Source: Symsagittifera roscoffensis
Lineage: Eukaryota; Xenacoelomorpha; Acoela; Convolutidae
Assembly: GCF_963678635.1 (NCBI RefSeq)
Contig: NC_087068.1
Location: 58,699,896 to 58,763,895 of the forward strand
Reading direction: 5' to 3'
Length of the DNA: 64,000 nt
Shown: one piece after another, positions 29,641 through 41,960 of the stretch
Layout: each line of letters starts with the position of its first letter
How positions within the stretch are numbered: the first letter of the stretch is position 1
The notes under the pieces: model-generated
Database searches by the model: none
Seen by the model: the letters and a program-made list of their open reading frames with translations, nothing else
What the model was told of the DNA's origin: nothing
Translations under genes and position numbers: made by a program

Positions 29641-32070
29641 GAATCATATAATTGATGCTGGTTCACTTCTTGGGCTTACATGCCGTGCATGAGATATGAT
29701 CTTAGAGAACAAGATTACCAAAGATTAAATTAAAAGTTAAGAAGAAAAATTAAGTTCTCATTATTAGTGATAGATATGCATATATAGAAAATTTTAACAT
29801 GAAGCACCAGAAACAGTAAGTTGACAGTTAACGAACCATTTGGGTTACAAAAGGCTGCTCGTTTTATCAAATGGAATACAAAATTTGCGATAATCAAAGA
29901 AAGTGAAAAAATATTAATTAGAAGCATGTAGAAAAAAAAGATGTTTGAGTTTGAATAAACATTATGCAGCAGATATATAGCATTGTCTAGACAAGTTAAT
30001 GACAAGGTCTGAGCTCTGCAGCATTTTTAAAAAAGATTGTTTAATCGTAGCCGGTATAAAACCGATCTAAATAAGATAGAAGTTCAAACTCAACTTCAAA
30101 GTTTTTGAAACGCGCTAGTCGTAGCCAACCCCTATTCGGTTTCAAAAACAAAACTTGAACTTGTTCACTTTATAGTTACTGCTTCTACTAATTGTGTTCC
30201 ATCCCTTGAAGCCTCCTAAACATCAGTACAGCTTGACGTGCTTACAGGAATAATTAAACAAGGATAAGGTTAGAATATTCCACAAAGGGCCATCTGTTGA
30301 AAGAGTTTTGAAGCTTGTCAAAGTTTTAGTTCATTCTTTAATTTCGGTCAAAGAGTTACAACTGTAGTTACGCACAGGCGAAGCGTTGTGTATGTTTACG
30401 AAGAATTTTTTCTAACCTAACTCACAAATAGAAGTGCTCATTTGTTTGCAAATTTAGTACATTTCAATTTAATCAAATTTAGGCCTATTTAAGCATTTTT
30501 TTTAGCTAGTGTTAGGTCCAAATTGAGGAAACTGGTTATTAAAACAAATGGGTTTTGTTTTTTTTGCGAATCTTTGGAAATTTTTTCCACGTTCCGCAGA
30601 AGTTTCAATGTTTCTTAAAAACTACTGTACCGTTTTTCAAAAAATGGCGCCAATGGACGACTGGCTGCTCGCCTATGTGTCGGCATTAATAGCTAGTCTG
30701 TTTTCATTTTACCCCACGTTCTACGTCCTTCGAAAGTTTCAGTAGAGGGATTTTTGACCTGTTTATTATGAGTGTTTCCGTTTTCTTGAATACTTAGAGC
30801 ACAAATCTGACATGAAGGTTTCAATTAAAAGGACAATTCATGGGAATCTCTTTCTCAACCGGTTATTTCCCAAATTCGATAGAATCAATTTATGTCCTCG
30901 AACAAGCCAATTTTTGACATTTTGTTTAGTTTTAACAGTTTTCCTAAAAAATACCCTGCCTTATTGGATATTAAGGGTTTCACTGTAAAAAAAAAACCAG
31001 TTATATGCATCTTCCCTGCACAAGCGGCCATGCCCTGTGATTTGAATTTTTTTTTGGAATATATAGTTTTTAATTTATTTGCTGATTTTGAGGTTGATAG
31101 CTCATTCAAACTAACGTGCTGCTCACATTTTCCCTGCACAATCTGTTTTACCTTTTTTTAATTGTACGAAAGTTGATATGGACTTCGGAATAATCCATTT
31201 TTTGAAATTTTTAAACTTTTTTCTTGAAGAAAATTGATCACTTTTCTCCAAAACTAATTGCAAGTTTGATATCAAAGGTTCAATCTAAAAATTAGGGTGT
31301 GGAAGTTTTCATTGAATAAACGGTTATTCCTATACTTTAGTAGAGAAAAGTTGATCGTTTTGAATTTTTTCGAAATCTTTTTTCAACATTTTCGAAAACT
31401 ACCCAGCCAAACATGAGATGAAGATTTCCAACAAAAGAGCGAGAGCGAGTTGTAAAAGTTTTTTTTTCATATAAGTAGATAGTCTCCCAATCAAGGAGAG
31501 TAGTTACCAGGGTTTTGCGTAAAATTCATTTTTTGAAATATTGAAAATTACGCATTTTCGTATCAGTACAATATATAATCAAAAATTATTAAAACAGGTA
31601 CATCCAGCATTAGCTGGGCCACTAGACGAGGCCACTTACCGAGAGTACGTCTCAAATGGCATAATTCCCAAATGGCATAAAAATGAAAATTTTCTCAAAT
31701 GGTATAATTTTCAAGCAACAGTTGCATTGAAAAATCAAAAACACTTTTTTCCTAAACAATATCAGAAAATAAGTCATTTCAAATGCTGATTGACATTTTA
31801 TCTTGAAAAAATGGTAGATTTTTTTTTCTATCAAAAGCGAAAAACATGAGCTTGCGTTTTTTGATAAACTGCTTGTGGTCAATTTTTGCGACAAATTTGT
31901 CGCTTGACATTTGTTTGGAAGCAATTAATTCCAAACCTTGTTCACGTGTTTTCGTTTCCGAAAAAATAGTGTAATTAAAAATTAATAGAAAACGTTTGAA
32001 CTGCGATGAAAATTTTAAATTTTTATGCAATTTGGTAATTATGCCATTTTGGAAGTTACCGTTTACTTCC
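29641..32070. other. No recognisable gene
   Basis: AT-rich sequence with many short frames and no domain. About 30,367-30,404 is a minus-strand piece of the SINE tail (CGCACAGGCGAAGCGTTGTG). Confidence 0.45.
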
Positions 32071-32254
32071 AAGTGACCGTGGCGCAAATGCGAGGACGTG
32101 AGTGACACTCCTAAATATCAGGTCGGAGATTCAAATCCGTTACATTGAATTAGTTTTTTATTGCTCGACTGTTTGCTGCTTTGTGTGGTCAGTTGTTAGT
32201 TTTTTTTTTCATTTTCCTCGTTTATGTTTGCGAAGCGCAGCTTCACGTCTGTGT
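32071..32254 (+). repeat. tRNA-derived SINE, copy 3
   Basis: Starts AAGTGACCGTGGCGCAAATG, with an A-box-like TGGCGCAAATGCG and a B-box-like GATTCAAATCC; ends TTTGCGAAGCGCAGCTTCAC, GTCTGTGT. The closest relative in the window is copy 2 at 13.76 kb. Confidence 0.6.
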
Positions 32255-33738
32255 CAAAACTTGTCTTCACATGCGGAGGACCGAAAACTTCTCAAAAGGC
32301 TCTAGCAAATCGGTCGAAACTTCAATTGCTGCGCTTTTTAGAACAGCCTAAATAATCTTTAGCAAATGTATCCTTTTTATGTCAACTTTGACATCCTCAG
32401 TCAAATTTTTGTAAGTAAAATATCGCATGCGAGCGTGAAGAGGAAGAAGTGGGCTATACAGAGGGAAGGTTCCGTCACCAGCACAGAGACGCTATCACTG
32501 GAAAAGGTGGTTCCCCTTCTACGTCGGTTTTGCCGCTAGAGACCTTGGGGGAGCTGCAGTGATAGGTTGAACGAGACGAAACCAACATGACCAGTCAGGA
32601 ACGAAATTTCCTCAACTCTCTCATTCTCGATCTCTCTCTCGATCTCTCGATCTCTCAAACATAAACAATCTCTCTAATTCAATCAGAAGCTCGAAGCAGA
32701 GATCGCATTTAGCTACAAGAACAACAACAAGGGGAAGAAGAGCTGATCTGTATCTTTTCTGCGTCGCATCACTTTAACAGATCAAGAGTTAATTTTGGAT
32801 TTCCATGTAATAATGTTCAAAATGGATGCGGCGAAGCCGATGCAGAAGAAAATAAGACTGCTCGTCTCTTTTTCCTTCCCCCTGCTGGTTTTTACAAGTA
32901 AAATTTTTGTTATAGCTTTATTAGTGGGAGGGTGGCGGGAATAAGAGAACAGCCTTTCAACCAATTTGCACTAATTCTGAGCAAGATTACTCCGTCGCAT
33001 TAGTGATGTCCAGTTAAAATATATAACCGTTTTTTTAACCATTAAACAATGATATAATTTTAAACCAATTTGGTTTAACCAATTCCTACTTTAAACCAAT
33101 TATAAAACTACTTACAACCCCTATTTGGACTTTTTTTTATTTATGCATGTTTTCGATGTCGTGCAGTTACCGAAAGTCTCAAAAAACATACGTTAACGGG
33201 TGCGTGAAGATTCTGAGTGGTGTGCAAACTAGGTATGACTACCTGGCCTAACTCAGACTCTAAATGCATTCCGTTTACTTGTATTTCAGACTTTGGGTTG
33301 ATGACAACTCATGTTGTCCTGGCGGGAACGATCTTCGTGCATTCGCTCACTAGTGTTTTGAAAGTTTGAAAAACTTCGGGTATGCGAATGTCAAAAAGGT
33401 GCTTTTAAATAATTTAGCAATAACAAACTAAACGTTCATTGTATGAATAAATTAAAACAAATCACGATAAGCAGTTCACTATAAACTGAGCAATTTTTAT
33501 TGCTGTATCCAATTAAACATGTCTTGTTTGCCCGGCAAAAAAGACCGTTTTTGTGACTCTCTGTATAGAATGAAGCCTTCGAGAACGCTCGTTCTGCGTT
33601 AGCTGGAGATGGAAGAACACAAAGAACAATTCGTGCGCTCTTCGCCAGTCTCGCCCACTTATGGGCCTAGTCTCGGAAGAAGCTGAAACAGTGAAGAACG
33701 TCTTCGTCGACAGTCGATATTCAGGAAATCAATTTGTA
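32255..33738. other. No recognisable gene; CTCGAT-rich microsatellite
   Basis: About 32,615-32,660 is a run of CTCTCGAT-like repeats. The remainder is AT-rich intergenic sequence with nothing recognised. Confidence 0.45.
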
Positions 33739-34338
33739 TTAGACAATTTCAGGACAGCAAGAGCTAGCAAAATATCCGATCAGTTTGTTTGCGTTCGAAA
33801 ATTCTAAATCAGAGACAACGGAGTCTATAGGATTGCTGTGTCCAGTTTCACGGACTTTCTGCTGGACCTCGACAGCTTCCAGATCTTTCATATCAAACAC
33901 ATCTTCGTAGTCATTCGCAAGTTTGAGTAGTTTTTTCTTGGCTTTTTCAATTTCTGCTGGAATTAAATGTGATCGCCTATCTTGTGAAGGACTCAACAAT
34001 GTTGCTGCCAAGACAACATCTGGAAACGTTTCGAAACGGTGATCAATTTTCACCCTATGACAGAGCTTGATTTGGGTGGCGTGTTTGGGCTGGTTGAACA
34101 CTCCGTGCCGTCGGGGGTTTGAAAGTGTCAGCCCATCTGTTTTGACGGACATCGCATTCAGTTGACGGAAAAATACAAAAGCATCAATTGCATCTAGTAT
34201 GGAGTTGATGAAACGATACGCCCCACAACTCACAAATTCCTGAAAAGGCGTTTTAATTGAAATCTTGGACTCATCTCGTTCGTCTTGAAAAACCACAGTT
34301 TCGTCATCTGAATCCTGCTCGTCTGGTTGGGTTGCCAT
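33739..34338 (-). pseudogene. hAT-like transposase fragment (tentative)
   Basis: 199-residue open frame beginning MATQPDEQDSDDETVVFQ. The stretch ETFPDVVLAATLLSPSQDRR followed by EIEKAKKKLLKLANDYEDVF resembles the region of hAT/BED-type transposases where a 'LAxLLDPRFK' block precedes the C-terminal dimerisation domain. No BED zinc finger, DDE residues or C-terminal dimerisation motif are present in this frame, and DPRFK reads SPSQD, so it would be a fragment. It may instead be a host gene of unknown function. Confidence 0.4.
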
Positions 34339-34429
34339 TTGAAATAACCTACAGCTCCGAATCCTTCAGCTGCAACTATCAGATTGGAATCCGACAACTT
34401 TCAATGGGTTGATATTGTTATCTTCTAGA

Positions 34430-34515
34430 ATGCGTTTTAGTTCAATCGAAGTTGTATGTGAGTAACTCCATCAGTTCGCCCAATGCGTTTTAGTTCAATC
34501 GAAGTTGTATATCCA
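34430..34515. repeat. Short tandem duplication (about 52 bp unit)
   Basis: ATGCGTTTTAGTTCAATCG...GTTGTAT occurs at about 34,430 and again at about 34,481, with partly shared sequence between (CCATCAGTTCG). Confidence 0.7.
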
Positions 34516-34659
34516 TCAGTTCGAAATCAATAACTTGAATACGGTGCTTCCAATTTCGGTCAATCCATGAAACAATCACCACGAGAATAGTTTCGTCTCT
34601 TATCCTTGTACAGTGGTCCAAACGATCTGCTTTGTTTGTGGCTAGTGATTGGTACCTAT

Positions 34660-34847
34660 TGAGAGACCGCTGCTGAGTGGTTAGTGTGTGATACTCTAAA
34701 TCTGAAAGACACAGGTGCGAACCTCCGACATAGCCGATTTCTTACTAGTTCGGGGCTTATTTCCTACGATTCTTATTGCACTTTATAGAGCTGCTTTTTG
34801 TCGTGTTCTCGCTATTGTTTGCAAAGCGAAGCTTCGCCTATGTGTAG
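34660..34847 (+). repeat. tRNA-derived SINE, copy 4
   Basis: Head with A-box-like TGGTTAGTGTG and B-box-like GGTGCGAACCT; tail TTTGCAAAGCGAAGCTTCGC, CTATGTGT as in copies 2 and 3. The head differs from those copies more than the tail does. Confidence 0.55.
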
Positions 34848-34909
34848 AAATATAAATGATCTATTTATACGTTATGTTTGGCGTTTCTCTTGACACATTG
34901 CTAATCTGT

Positions 34910-35115
34910 CCTCCAAACGTGACTCCAAAACCTATATTATTTTCCGAGATACGGTATTTTTTATTATAAATTTTTTGGTCAAAAAGACAAGTTAAAAAAA
35001 CTAAAAATTTGAAACGCTCGTCTCAATGGTGGGGTGTTTTCAGGGTACACTCAAGGGTTGCAAATATGACCCTATTTATTTTCAACTTTATTCTTTTTTC
35101 GAGACATGGTGTTTT
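34910..35115. repeat. Dispersed copies of the ~160-bp satellite-like unit
   Basis: TTTCCGAGATACGGTATTTTT near 34,942 and TTTTTTCGAGACATGGTG near 35,094, with GGGTGTTTTCAGGGTACACT between them, repeat the two blocks of the array at 16.8-17.7 kb with a spacing of about 152 bp. Confidence 0.55.
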
Positions 35116-36300
35116 TTCTCCACTTTATTCGAAATTAATGGATTAAAATATATTTTTTTCCAGTTTGTTGTCTGAGGGCAACATGGGTATTGATTATTTT
35201 GATAACATTTTAGATCACCAAAATCCATTTTATTTGATATATTTTTCAGTTTTCTTAGATGCGGGAGGTCGGGAACGGGAATAGTCTCCAGCTGAATACG
35301 TGAAGCATGTCGAATTAATTCTATTTGATTAGTTTCCATCTGCTTGTGAAGTTCTTCAAAAGTGTGACTGATGGTGAAGCTCTGCCAAATTTTCAATCTC
35401 ACAGGAAAAAGAAGACGGGTTTTTCCCATTATAGACCCTCCCAGCCTAGTAGCAAAATTATTATAGCCCTTCCAGTCTGTCCATTTTCAATTGACTTTCA
35501 AACATATGTTGCGCTTTCATTCGTAAGTGCATTCATGCGAAGTTCATCCATGGTTTGTTACTAATGAACTTAGCGCTACATGGAGCTACTACTTATGCAT
35601 AAATTAAAAAAAGATGCACACGATGTTTCACCGTGTCTGTCTATTTGTTTTGTCTGAGTTGTTTACTGGAGAGCTGTAATTTACTGGGTGGACAATAATG
35701 GGAACGATCTAGGAAGTCTTCTCTGAGATTGAATAGTACTCCTTTTAGACCGAATTGCAACATCTAATAAAGCTTTCAGATATTTGATTATCGGTTTTTA
35801 CTCTACGCGATAGTTTTCTATGGCTTTAAAATTTTTGTGTTATTGGCGCTCATCACAGGTAAAAATTTAAGCTGAACTGTGTAATCCATTTTGAGACCAA
35901 ACTGAGGATTTTGTCAACTGCAAGCAAATTCCGCGACAAATAAACTGAAAACAGGTTTGTCGCGAAAGCCACATGTTTGCATTTTCATTCATTTCCTTTG
36001 CTCTTTTGAAATCCACGAATATTTATTGCTCAAATTTGCGAAATGTCGAAATGGTCCAAAGGCTTAATTAATTCAATTAATAATGTTTTACTTTTTAATT
36101 TTGATGCTTTTTCGGGTGATAATTTTGTTCAAACTAAGCTGATGCACGCAATCCACTTGGAAAGATAGGAGTCGATTAACCTTTAATTTAAGTTTGGTTA
36201 AATAAATGAAAGTGAAAATAATATGAAAAAATGAGAAAAAGATATACAAAGTTTAAAAAATATAAAGAGTTTTAGGAGTGAAGTAGTTGTTGCTTTCTAG
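35116..36300. other. No recognisable gene; dispersed repeat
   Basis: About 35,565-35,690 is related to 38,615-38,735 (shared TTGTTTTGTCTGAGTT, TTATGCATAAA/TTACGCATAAA, ACTGGAGAG/TTGGAGGG). A minus-strand frame at 35,088-35,429 shows no recognisable domain. Confidence 0.4.
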
Positions 36301-36351
36301 TTGATTGCCCGACTTCGATTTACACTGCTTCTCTTTTTCATCGTCTGCGAC
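36301..36351 (-). pseudogene. Possible terminal exon of PAN/apple-like gene
   Basis: Follows a consensus-like 3' splice site (TTTTTATTCAG ending at 36,352). Joined in phase to the exon at 36,779-37,121 it adds a short basic tail and reaches a TAG. Support comes only from the splice signals and phase. Confidence 0.3.
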
Positions 36352-36778
36352 CTGAATAAAAATGAACGAGTTCTTTTTCATGCACAAACACAAAACCTGA
36401 TACAAAATTTGATTTTTCTTATTAATTGATTGCACTGCAATGTTTTCTTATCTCAAAACTTTTATGAATACGGCGTAGAGAGTTTAAAATAGCGATTTAG
36501 GCAAACTGTGCCGGACACAGAAAAAAGGGCGAATGTTTATAGGGCGAATTGAGATTTGAGGTCATCAATTTATCCGCATTTGTCATATCCGCAGTTCGAT
36601 TAGATTAGATTCATACATACGATGGTGGAGCCATAGTGAATGAGGATTACTTTCTGGGGAACCGAGTTCAAAGGACGTCATCTTGGCAGAGCGGAACTGT
36701 GCAAATCTAAAAAATAAGTATCAATGCGAGATGCAATTCAGTTTTCTTAAAACATTAATTGAAAATAGTACTACTTAC

Positions 36779-37121
36779 ATAACATTGTCTCCTATGAATT
36801 GTGTGACGTATTTGTGGCAAAATTTACTATCATCGCAATTGACTATGCCGAGTTTCCACGCAGGTTCCGGACTGATTAAGTATTCTGGAGGGAATTCGCA
36901 AAGGAGATCATTGCTATACCTCAACCATGTTCTGCAATTGTCGCCACATTCTTGCTCACTGTAGAACACAATCGTCAACAGAGGAATAGTGCTGATCAGG
37001 AATAGTCATCAGGTTCCTGCCCGTGAAATCAGCACACCCAGCCACATCTCCCGATTGCCTTCGATCATGACCCACAGCTGATAACCTTTGGAACTGTGGG
37101 AAGCATTCTGCCAAGGGCTGA
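36779..37121 (-). pseudogene. Possible PAN/apple-like (cysteine-rich) exon with a frameshift
   Basis: Minus strand. Preceded by a strong 3' splice site (TCTGTTTTTCTGCTCCAG) and followed by GTAAGT at 36,778-36,773. The translation gives GCADFTGRNLMTIPDQHYSS then VDDCVLQ, and one base out of frame QECGDNCRTWLRYSNDLLCE. This Cys spacing resembles PAN/apple-type extracellular modules (GC.D..G.NL....YSS.EDC...C). A one-base deletion next to the DDCVLQ segment makes a TGA, so either this is a pseudogene or there is a sequencing error. Ligand and host protein unknown. Confidence 0.4.
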
Positions 37122-40100
37122 CTGGAGCAGAAAAACAGACAAACTTGACTTATACGGGCTCATCAATTGATACAAGTATCAGAAATTTCAATACTACGAA
37201 ACTTATTTTACACAAACGCAAACTGCATTTCTTCTATTGTTTTATTGTTTTTTTTTAGTAGACGTAAGTTCTTTTTATTCAGCTGGAGAAAATTTCATCC
37301 AAATACTCAATTTATGTACAACTTTTTTTCAGTATACAAAATTCTACTTTTTTTACTGATTAGCCTATAAACGTCATTGGGTCGGTGGCCAGTCATTAAG
37401 AAGAATGGCCTAAGAACAGAATGGGTCCAAGAGCAAAAAAAATGTTATACGGCCCAAAGTAACTAAATTTTTAATTGAGCTTCTGCTTATAATGATTATT
37501 CAGTTTAGATCTTGTGGGAATTATGTACTTTGAGACAGCCGGTGCTAGGTAAATAAGACGACAGGCCATTAAGACGACAAGATAATAATAGACACTAACA
37601 GTTATTTCAGTACAACTTTTTTTTAGAATACAACGGTAAAATGAGCAATTCGAACTTAAGCAGTTTAACTTTCTCAGAAACACAATATGGAGAATTGGGT
37701 GTAGCGTTGTCCTAAAGTCTCATCAAACATTTCTGTCGTCTTAACGGCTGCCCAACTAGTCCAACATTAAGATTTGAGCTTTCAGATCCATTTTTCAAAT
37801 AACAAAACAAAGAACTATTTAAGCCTTTCTTCTTTCAGATCATTCTGCTTATTTACCAGTGAAAAGCACTCATCGTAAAATTATTCCCAAAGTTTATGCA
37901 CTTAAAACTGAACTCAGAGATTTCAATGATATTTATTTTTTTGAAAAAAAAACATGCATTTTCGAAGCTAAAACAGGTTTTTTTTTATAAGACTGCTTGC
38001 CCGCACTTTCGCCAAATTGAAGTAAATTAAGCGCAAATTTGTTTTTCCGCATGTTTTTTTCCCGGAATCCGAAGAATTTCTTCTGCAGTCACCCAAAATA
38101 ATTTCAATTAGAAATTTCAAAATTAAACTGAACTTAAAATTGAGCTCAAAATTATTCCAAAAAGATTGTTGAATTGCTGTTTCCAAAAGGCTGTTTGTGA
38201 TAACTGAAGATATGTTGACCACAGAGAGCGGCTCTACTTAAAAATTATACCTTTCAAGAAAGGGGGGCATTTTTTTAGTAGATTAAGTAAATGAAATTTT
38301 CGACCAACCAGAAAGCAGCAAAATTCGACGGTTTAAAAGAATTCTCTAGTGCTAACTCACTACTTTAATTCATAGGGATGGAATTTTTTGTAGATACCAT
38401 AAGGTGTGATGCCATAGGACCATAGGATAAGCAGTTTGGGGGGTATTGCTAAGTAGACCCTAGTGAGTTTTTTTTGGGTGCCGCACATCAGGCCCATTAG
38501 ACGTGAAACCAAAAATTAAGGCCAAAAAAGCCGAACTTGTGAACAAATTCTTTTGTAACTGCGGCATTCCTACAAATGTGCATCCATGTTTTCTCGGTAC
38601 TGAACTTACCGCTGAAGAGAGTTATTAGTTACGCATAAACAAATAAAAAAGCTCCTGTTATTTCACTGCATATCTACTTGTTTTGTCTGAGTTATGTATT
38701 GGAGGGGATATAACATACTTACTGGATGTGCTATAATGGCCCCAAATAGACCCCAAATTTTGGCTATAACTTACTGGATGTGCTATAATTGCCCCAAAAG
38801 AGGCTCTTTTCCAGTTTCCCCCCTTTCAAAATACCGAGTATTCTGTTTGTTTTACGTGTTATTACGGCTAAATGCGTGATGTTACGCTGTAAAGTATGAA
38901 GAACAAATCTGTTCAGAATTGTCGATTTGTTCACCACGCCAAATTTCATTGCATTATGACAACGTTAAATAGACTTTTCAAAATTGAAATTCAAAGGGGG
39001 GAAACTGGAAAGGAGTCCCAAAAGACCACAAACCTCGACTTTTCAACAAGCCATCTTTCACGGAGTTTTTTTATATCATCCGAAACTTAAGAATGTCATG
39101 AGCTCAAACGCGAAATAATATTTCATCAAATAAATTTTCGTTAAGTTATGGGGCTTTGAAGGTTGGCAATATGGCCAATTTGGGACAACTAACGGTCGAA
39201 ATGATTCGCGCTATTAACGCATAAGCGGAGGATTAATATTTGATTAGAAATCAATCCAAATTGGTTGAAGCAGGCTATTTTTCATAAATATTATGTTACA
39301 AGGATCAATTTATCAGTTTTACCTTGTATGGCGTGTGCGGGATGATAAAGAAACTGAAAGTTTTTTTCTAAGTTTTTCAATTTCTTTTTTGAAAGTTTTG
39401 TCAGTTTTTTGTTTTAAAAAAACGGTTCCATAGACACTAAAGGCAGTCAGAAAATTCACTAAAGGCAGCCCCGCCCTGAAGCGACCAGTTTGGCTTTTGT
39501 CTGCGCTTAAGCGACTCGCTACGTTTGCAACATTGTTCCAGAGTAGCTCCAAGTCATCATGTGAAGCATCGTTCTTCATTTTTAATTTGATTTGCAATTG
39601 AAATGAGTAAGTTTTACCACTGATTCTAATTCTTTCAGGATTTGTTTGAAAGTATAATTTTATGAGTTGTAAAGGGGTTCCGCAACGGGCTAAAGTCTGA
39701 TTTGTCGCAGAAACCGAAACATTGTTTTTTTTTTTTCATTTTCCACTCTTTCCAAGAGCAAATTTTTAAAAAGATTAGTGTTGAAGCAAACAAAAAAATA
39801 TCTGGAAACACTTCCTATTCAGTGCTAATGTTATAATTAATCACATACATTTTGCTTTTTTTTTAAAAAAATTTTATTGAATTTTTTCCCCCAGTAGTAG
39901 TCTTTTTCTCCAAAATTTCCTATATATTTCCTGATATTCTTAACTGGATTTCCGCAATTCGTAAATTTTGCAAAAGAATCAATTAGAAGCACAAAAAAAA
40001 ACGATTACAAAAAAGTAACAGTAAAGATCACCATTTCGTATACAATTTTATTGCATCAATTTACATTACTTGAAGAGTACCATATTGCGTTTTTAGACAT

Positions 40101-40149
40101 TAAGTGGTAATAAAATTCAAAACATAAAGTTTATGAATTTTATTCAAGT
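37122..40149. other. No recognisable gene
   Basis: AT-rich intergenic sequence. About 38,700-38,795 contains a short direct duplication (ACTTACTGGATGTGCTATAA twice, about 64 bp apart). A minus-strand frame at 39,319-39,597 has no recognised domain. Confidence 0.45.
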
Positions 40150-40520
40150 TCTTCTGGTAGAATTAAAAAGAAAAATGTTGAATAAATTGCGAACAACCAC
40201 CCAAATTATCAGTGTTTTGAAGTTTCCATTGGAACTGCGTTGTCACTTTTTCTTCAAAAAGGAATTGATGAAATGTTTTCTCCTCAAAGAATCAGTAAAG
40301 TAGTAAATTTTTCCAATCGAGCAATCATGATCCAGTGCTGTCCACTATCGCTGCTCGGAGCTGAATTAGTTATTGCAAAAAAGTATTGTGTTAGTTGAGG
40401 AACATTATCAGAGGGATCCCATATACTTAAACCTGAGTTCACGAATTTTTTTTCGATAGTTTGCAAATAAGAAAAAATATCCTTGTTTGCAATGGTTTGT
40501 TGATTTACATCTAAAAACAA
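40150..40520 (-). pseudogene. Adenain-like cysteine protease remnant (Polinton PRO)
   Basis: The minus-strand frame from 40,520 carries SDSGQHWIMIARLEKF, matching the active-site histidine block (G-x-HW) of adenain/C5 peptidases. After a frameshift a DSL motif follows, and in a third frame GGCSQFIQHF fits the active-site cysteine block (CGQF). The three triad regions thus occur in the right order within 370 bp but in different frames. In Polintons this protease matures the capsid. It lies just outside the first 4.1-kb duplicated unit and has no second copy. Confidence 0.5.
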
Positions 40521-40699
40521 AGAATATGAAAGTTTGATGGTGCACGTTTAGGATAAACAAATAAGGATGATAACTTACACAAATTTAGGCGCTGAATCGT
40601 CAAATTCCGATGCACAAGTTTTTTGTACTGGACAAAAGTTATTGAACACTGTTTTACAGTCTAAAATGTAGAAAGTTCTCGGGTTTTCAATTAGGCAAC

Positions 40700-41960
40700 A
40701 ATCATTGTCTACTTTTTCTGGAGATTTAGGTCTTGCTCCAAGGTTACTTGCTCCGAAGGAAAATTGGAAAAAATTTTTTAATATCATGCTTTCTCTACTT
40801 TGTTCTGGTTAATGCAACTGTTCAGCTGCATACTGTTGTGGAGTCAAGTCAAAAACATGAAAATAATGATTTTCAAAAATACTTCTATAATAAGAGCTGG
40901 AAAATCTTCGTTAAACTGCATTGCTTTCATTGCTGTAACATATGGACGACAAGAGAAGTTGTATCTAGTAAAACAATTGCTCTTCCACCTCGAATAATTC
41001 TAAGCTCTCTCAAATGAAATCGTTGATAGTTGAAAGGATTTCCAGTAAAAGATCCCGCAATAGCTGAATTTTTATTCAATGTAACAGCTATTCTTCTAAT
41101 TGGAGCTTTCTTGAAAATTTGTTCAAGGATAAACTGGTTTTCACAAGATGGAATGAAAAAAGTTCTTGCTATAGTTTCTATGTAATTATAATGAGCAGGT
41201 TCTCTTTCTAGATTCCATTGCAAATATTGATGCTTAGGTTCAGCTACTAAAATTTTTCTAGTAAACAGCGAACAATCAAAAACTTTCAGACTAACAGTGA
41301 CATTATCAGACAGCATGTAAAAATTGGGTCTTGCTCGAATTAGTTTAATTCGAGCTTTGGTTTTCGTAGCAATAAGTTTTCAGAAGTAAAATACCCAATG
41401 ACAAACCCCCAAAGAATGAAACATTTATCCCTGTTCCTGACGAATTCGCTCTATCAGTGAACGGATACATATCAAATGCTTCAGGAAATTCTTCATAACT
41501 ATATCCTTGACAAGCAAGTAATCCTTTATTACCCACTAACAACGAGTTGAATTCGATCAATAATCGTGCTTTATGAAAATAAAAGCCATTGGCATTGTAA
41601 ACCATTGTATTGTTAAAATAAACTTCGCAATTGAAGAATGGAGATTGTAGTAGATTGATTCACATAGGTTAAGTAAAGTTCTGGTACCTCATCTGAGTCA
41701 TCTTCTGATTTTGCTTTATGTACCATAAAGATTTTTGTTTTTCGATTGAATCAAGTAATCTTTCGTTCACTAATTGAAGCTTCAAACTGAGGTGGGTATA
41801 AAACATATCCCAGTAACGATTACTGTCCGTCTCAAACTCCAATTCAATACTCCTTTCATCCAGAGAAGTCTGGGAAAAATTTAATGTATGTAAGATAAAA
41901 TAACTGTTTCCAACTACTTTGGGACTTTAGCAAAAATCACCAAGGAAAAATTTGAAAAAA
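40700..41960 (-). pseudogene. Polinton/adintovirus major capsid protein remnant (F54H12.2-like), copy 1
   Basis: Minus-strand pieces in order: SLDERSIELEFETDSNRYW near 41,880, VYFNNTMVYNANGFYFHKA at about 41,620-41,570, a block with GYSYEEFPEAFDMYPF, then in a new frame IKLIRARPNFYMLSDN, ARTFFIPSCENQF, AGSFTGNPFNYQRFHLREL, and finally NHYFHVFDLTPQQ. These follow the layout of the double-jelly-roll capsid protein called F54H12.2 in nematode databases. There are at least two frameshifts and further stops. Known role: hexon-like capsid shell. The longest piece (40,927-41,316) is nearly identical to that of copy 2. Confidence 0.7.

Noticed and set aside
32615-32660. CRISPR-like short repeats
   Set aside because: This is a simple CTCGAT microsatellite in a eukaryotic genome, with no spacers.
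40733-41017. Plus-strand frames over the capsid remnant, also at 44,892-45,116
   Set aside because: Antisense shadows of the major capsid C-terminus.
40700-41960. Circularly permuted capsid gene (C-terminal part upstream of N-terminal part)
   Set aside because: On closer reading the upstream segment (VYFNNTMVYNANGFYFHKA and following) fits the N-terminal half, so gene order is normal with frameshifts.
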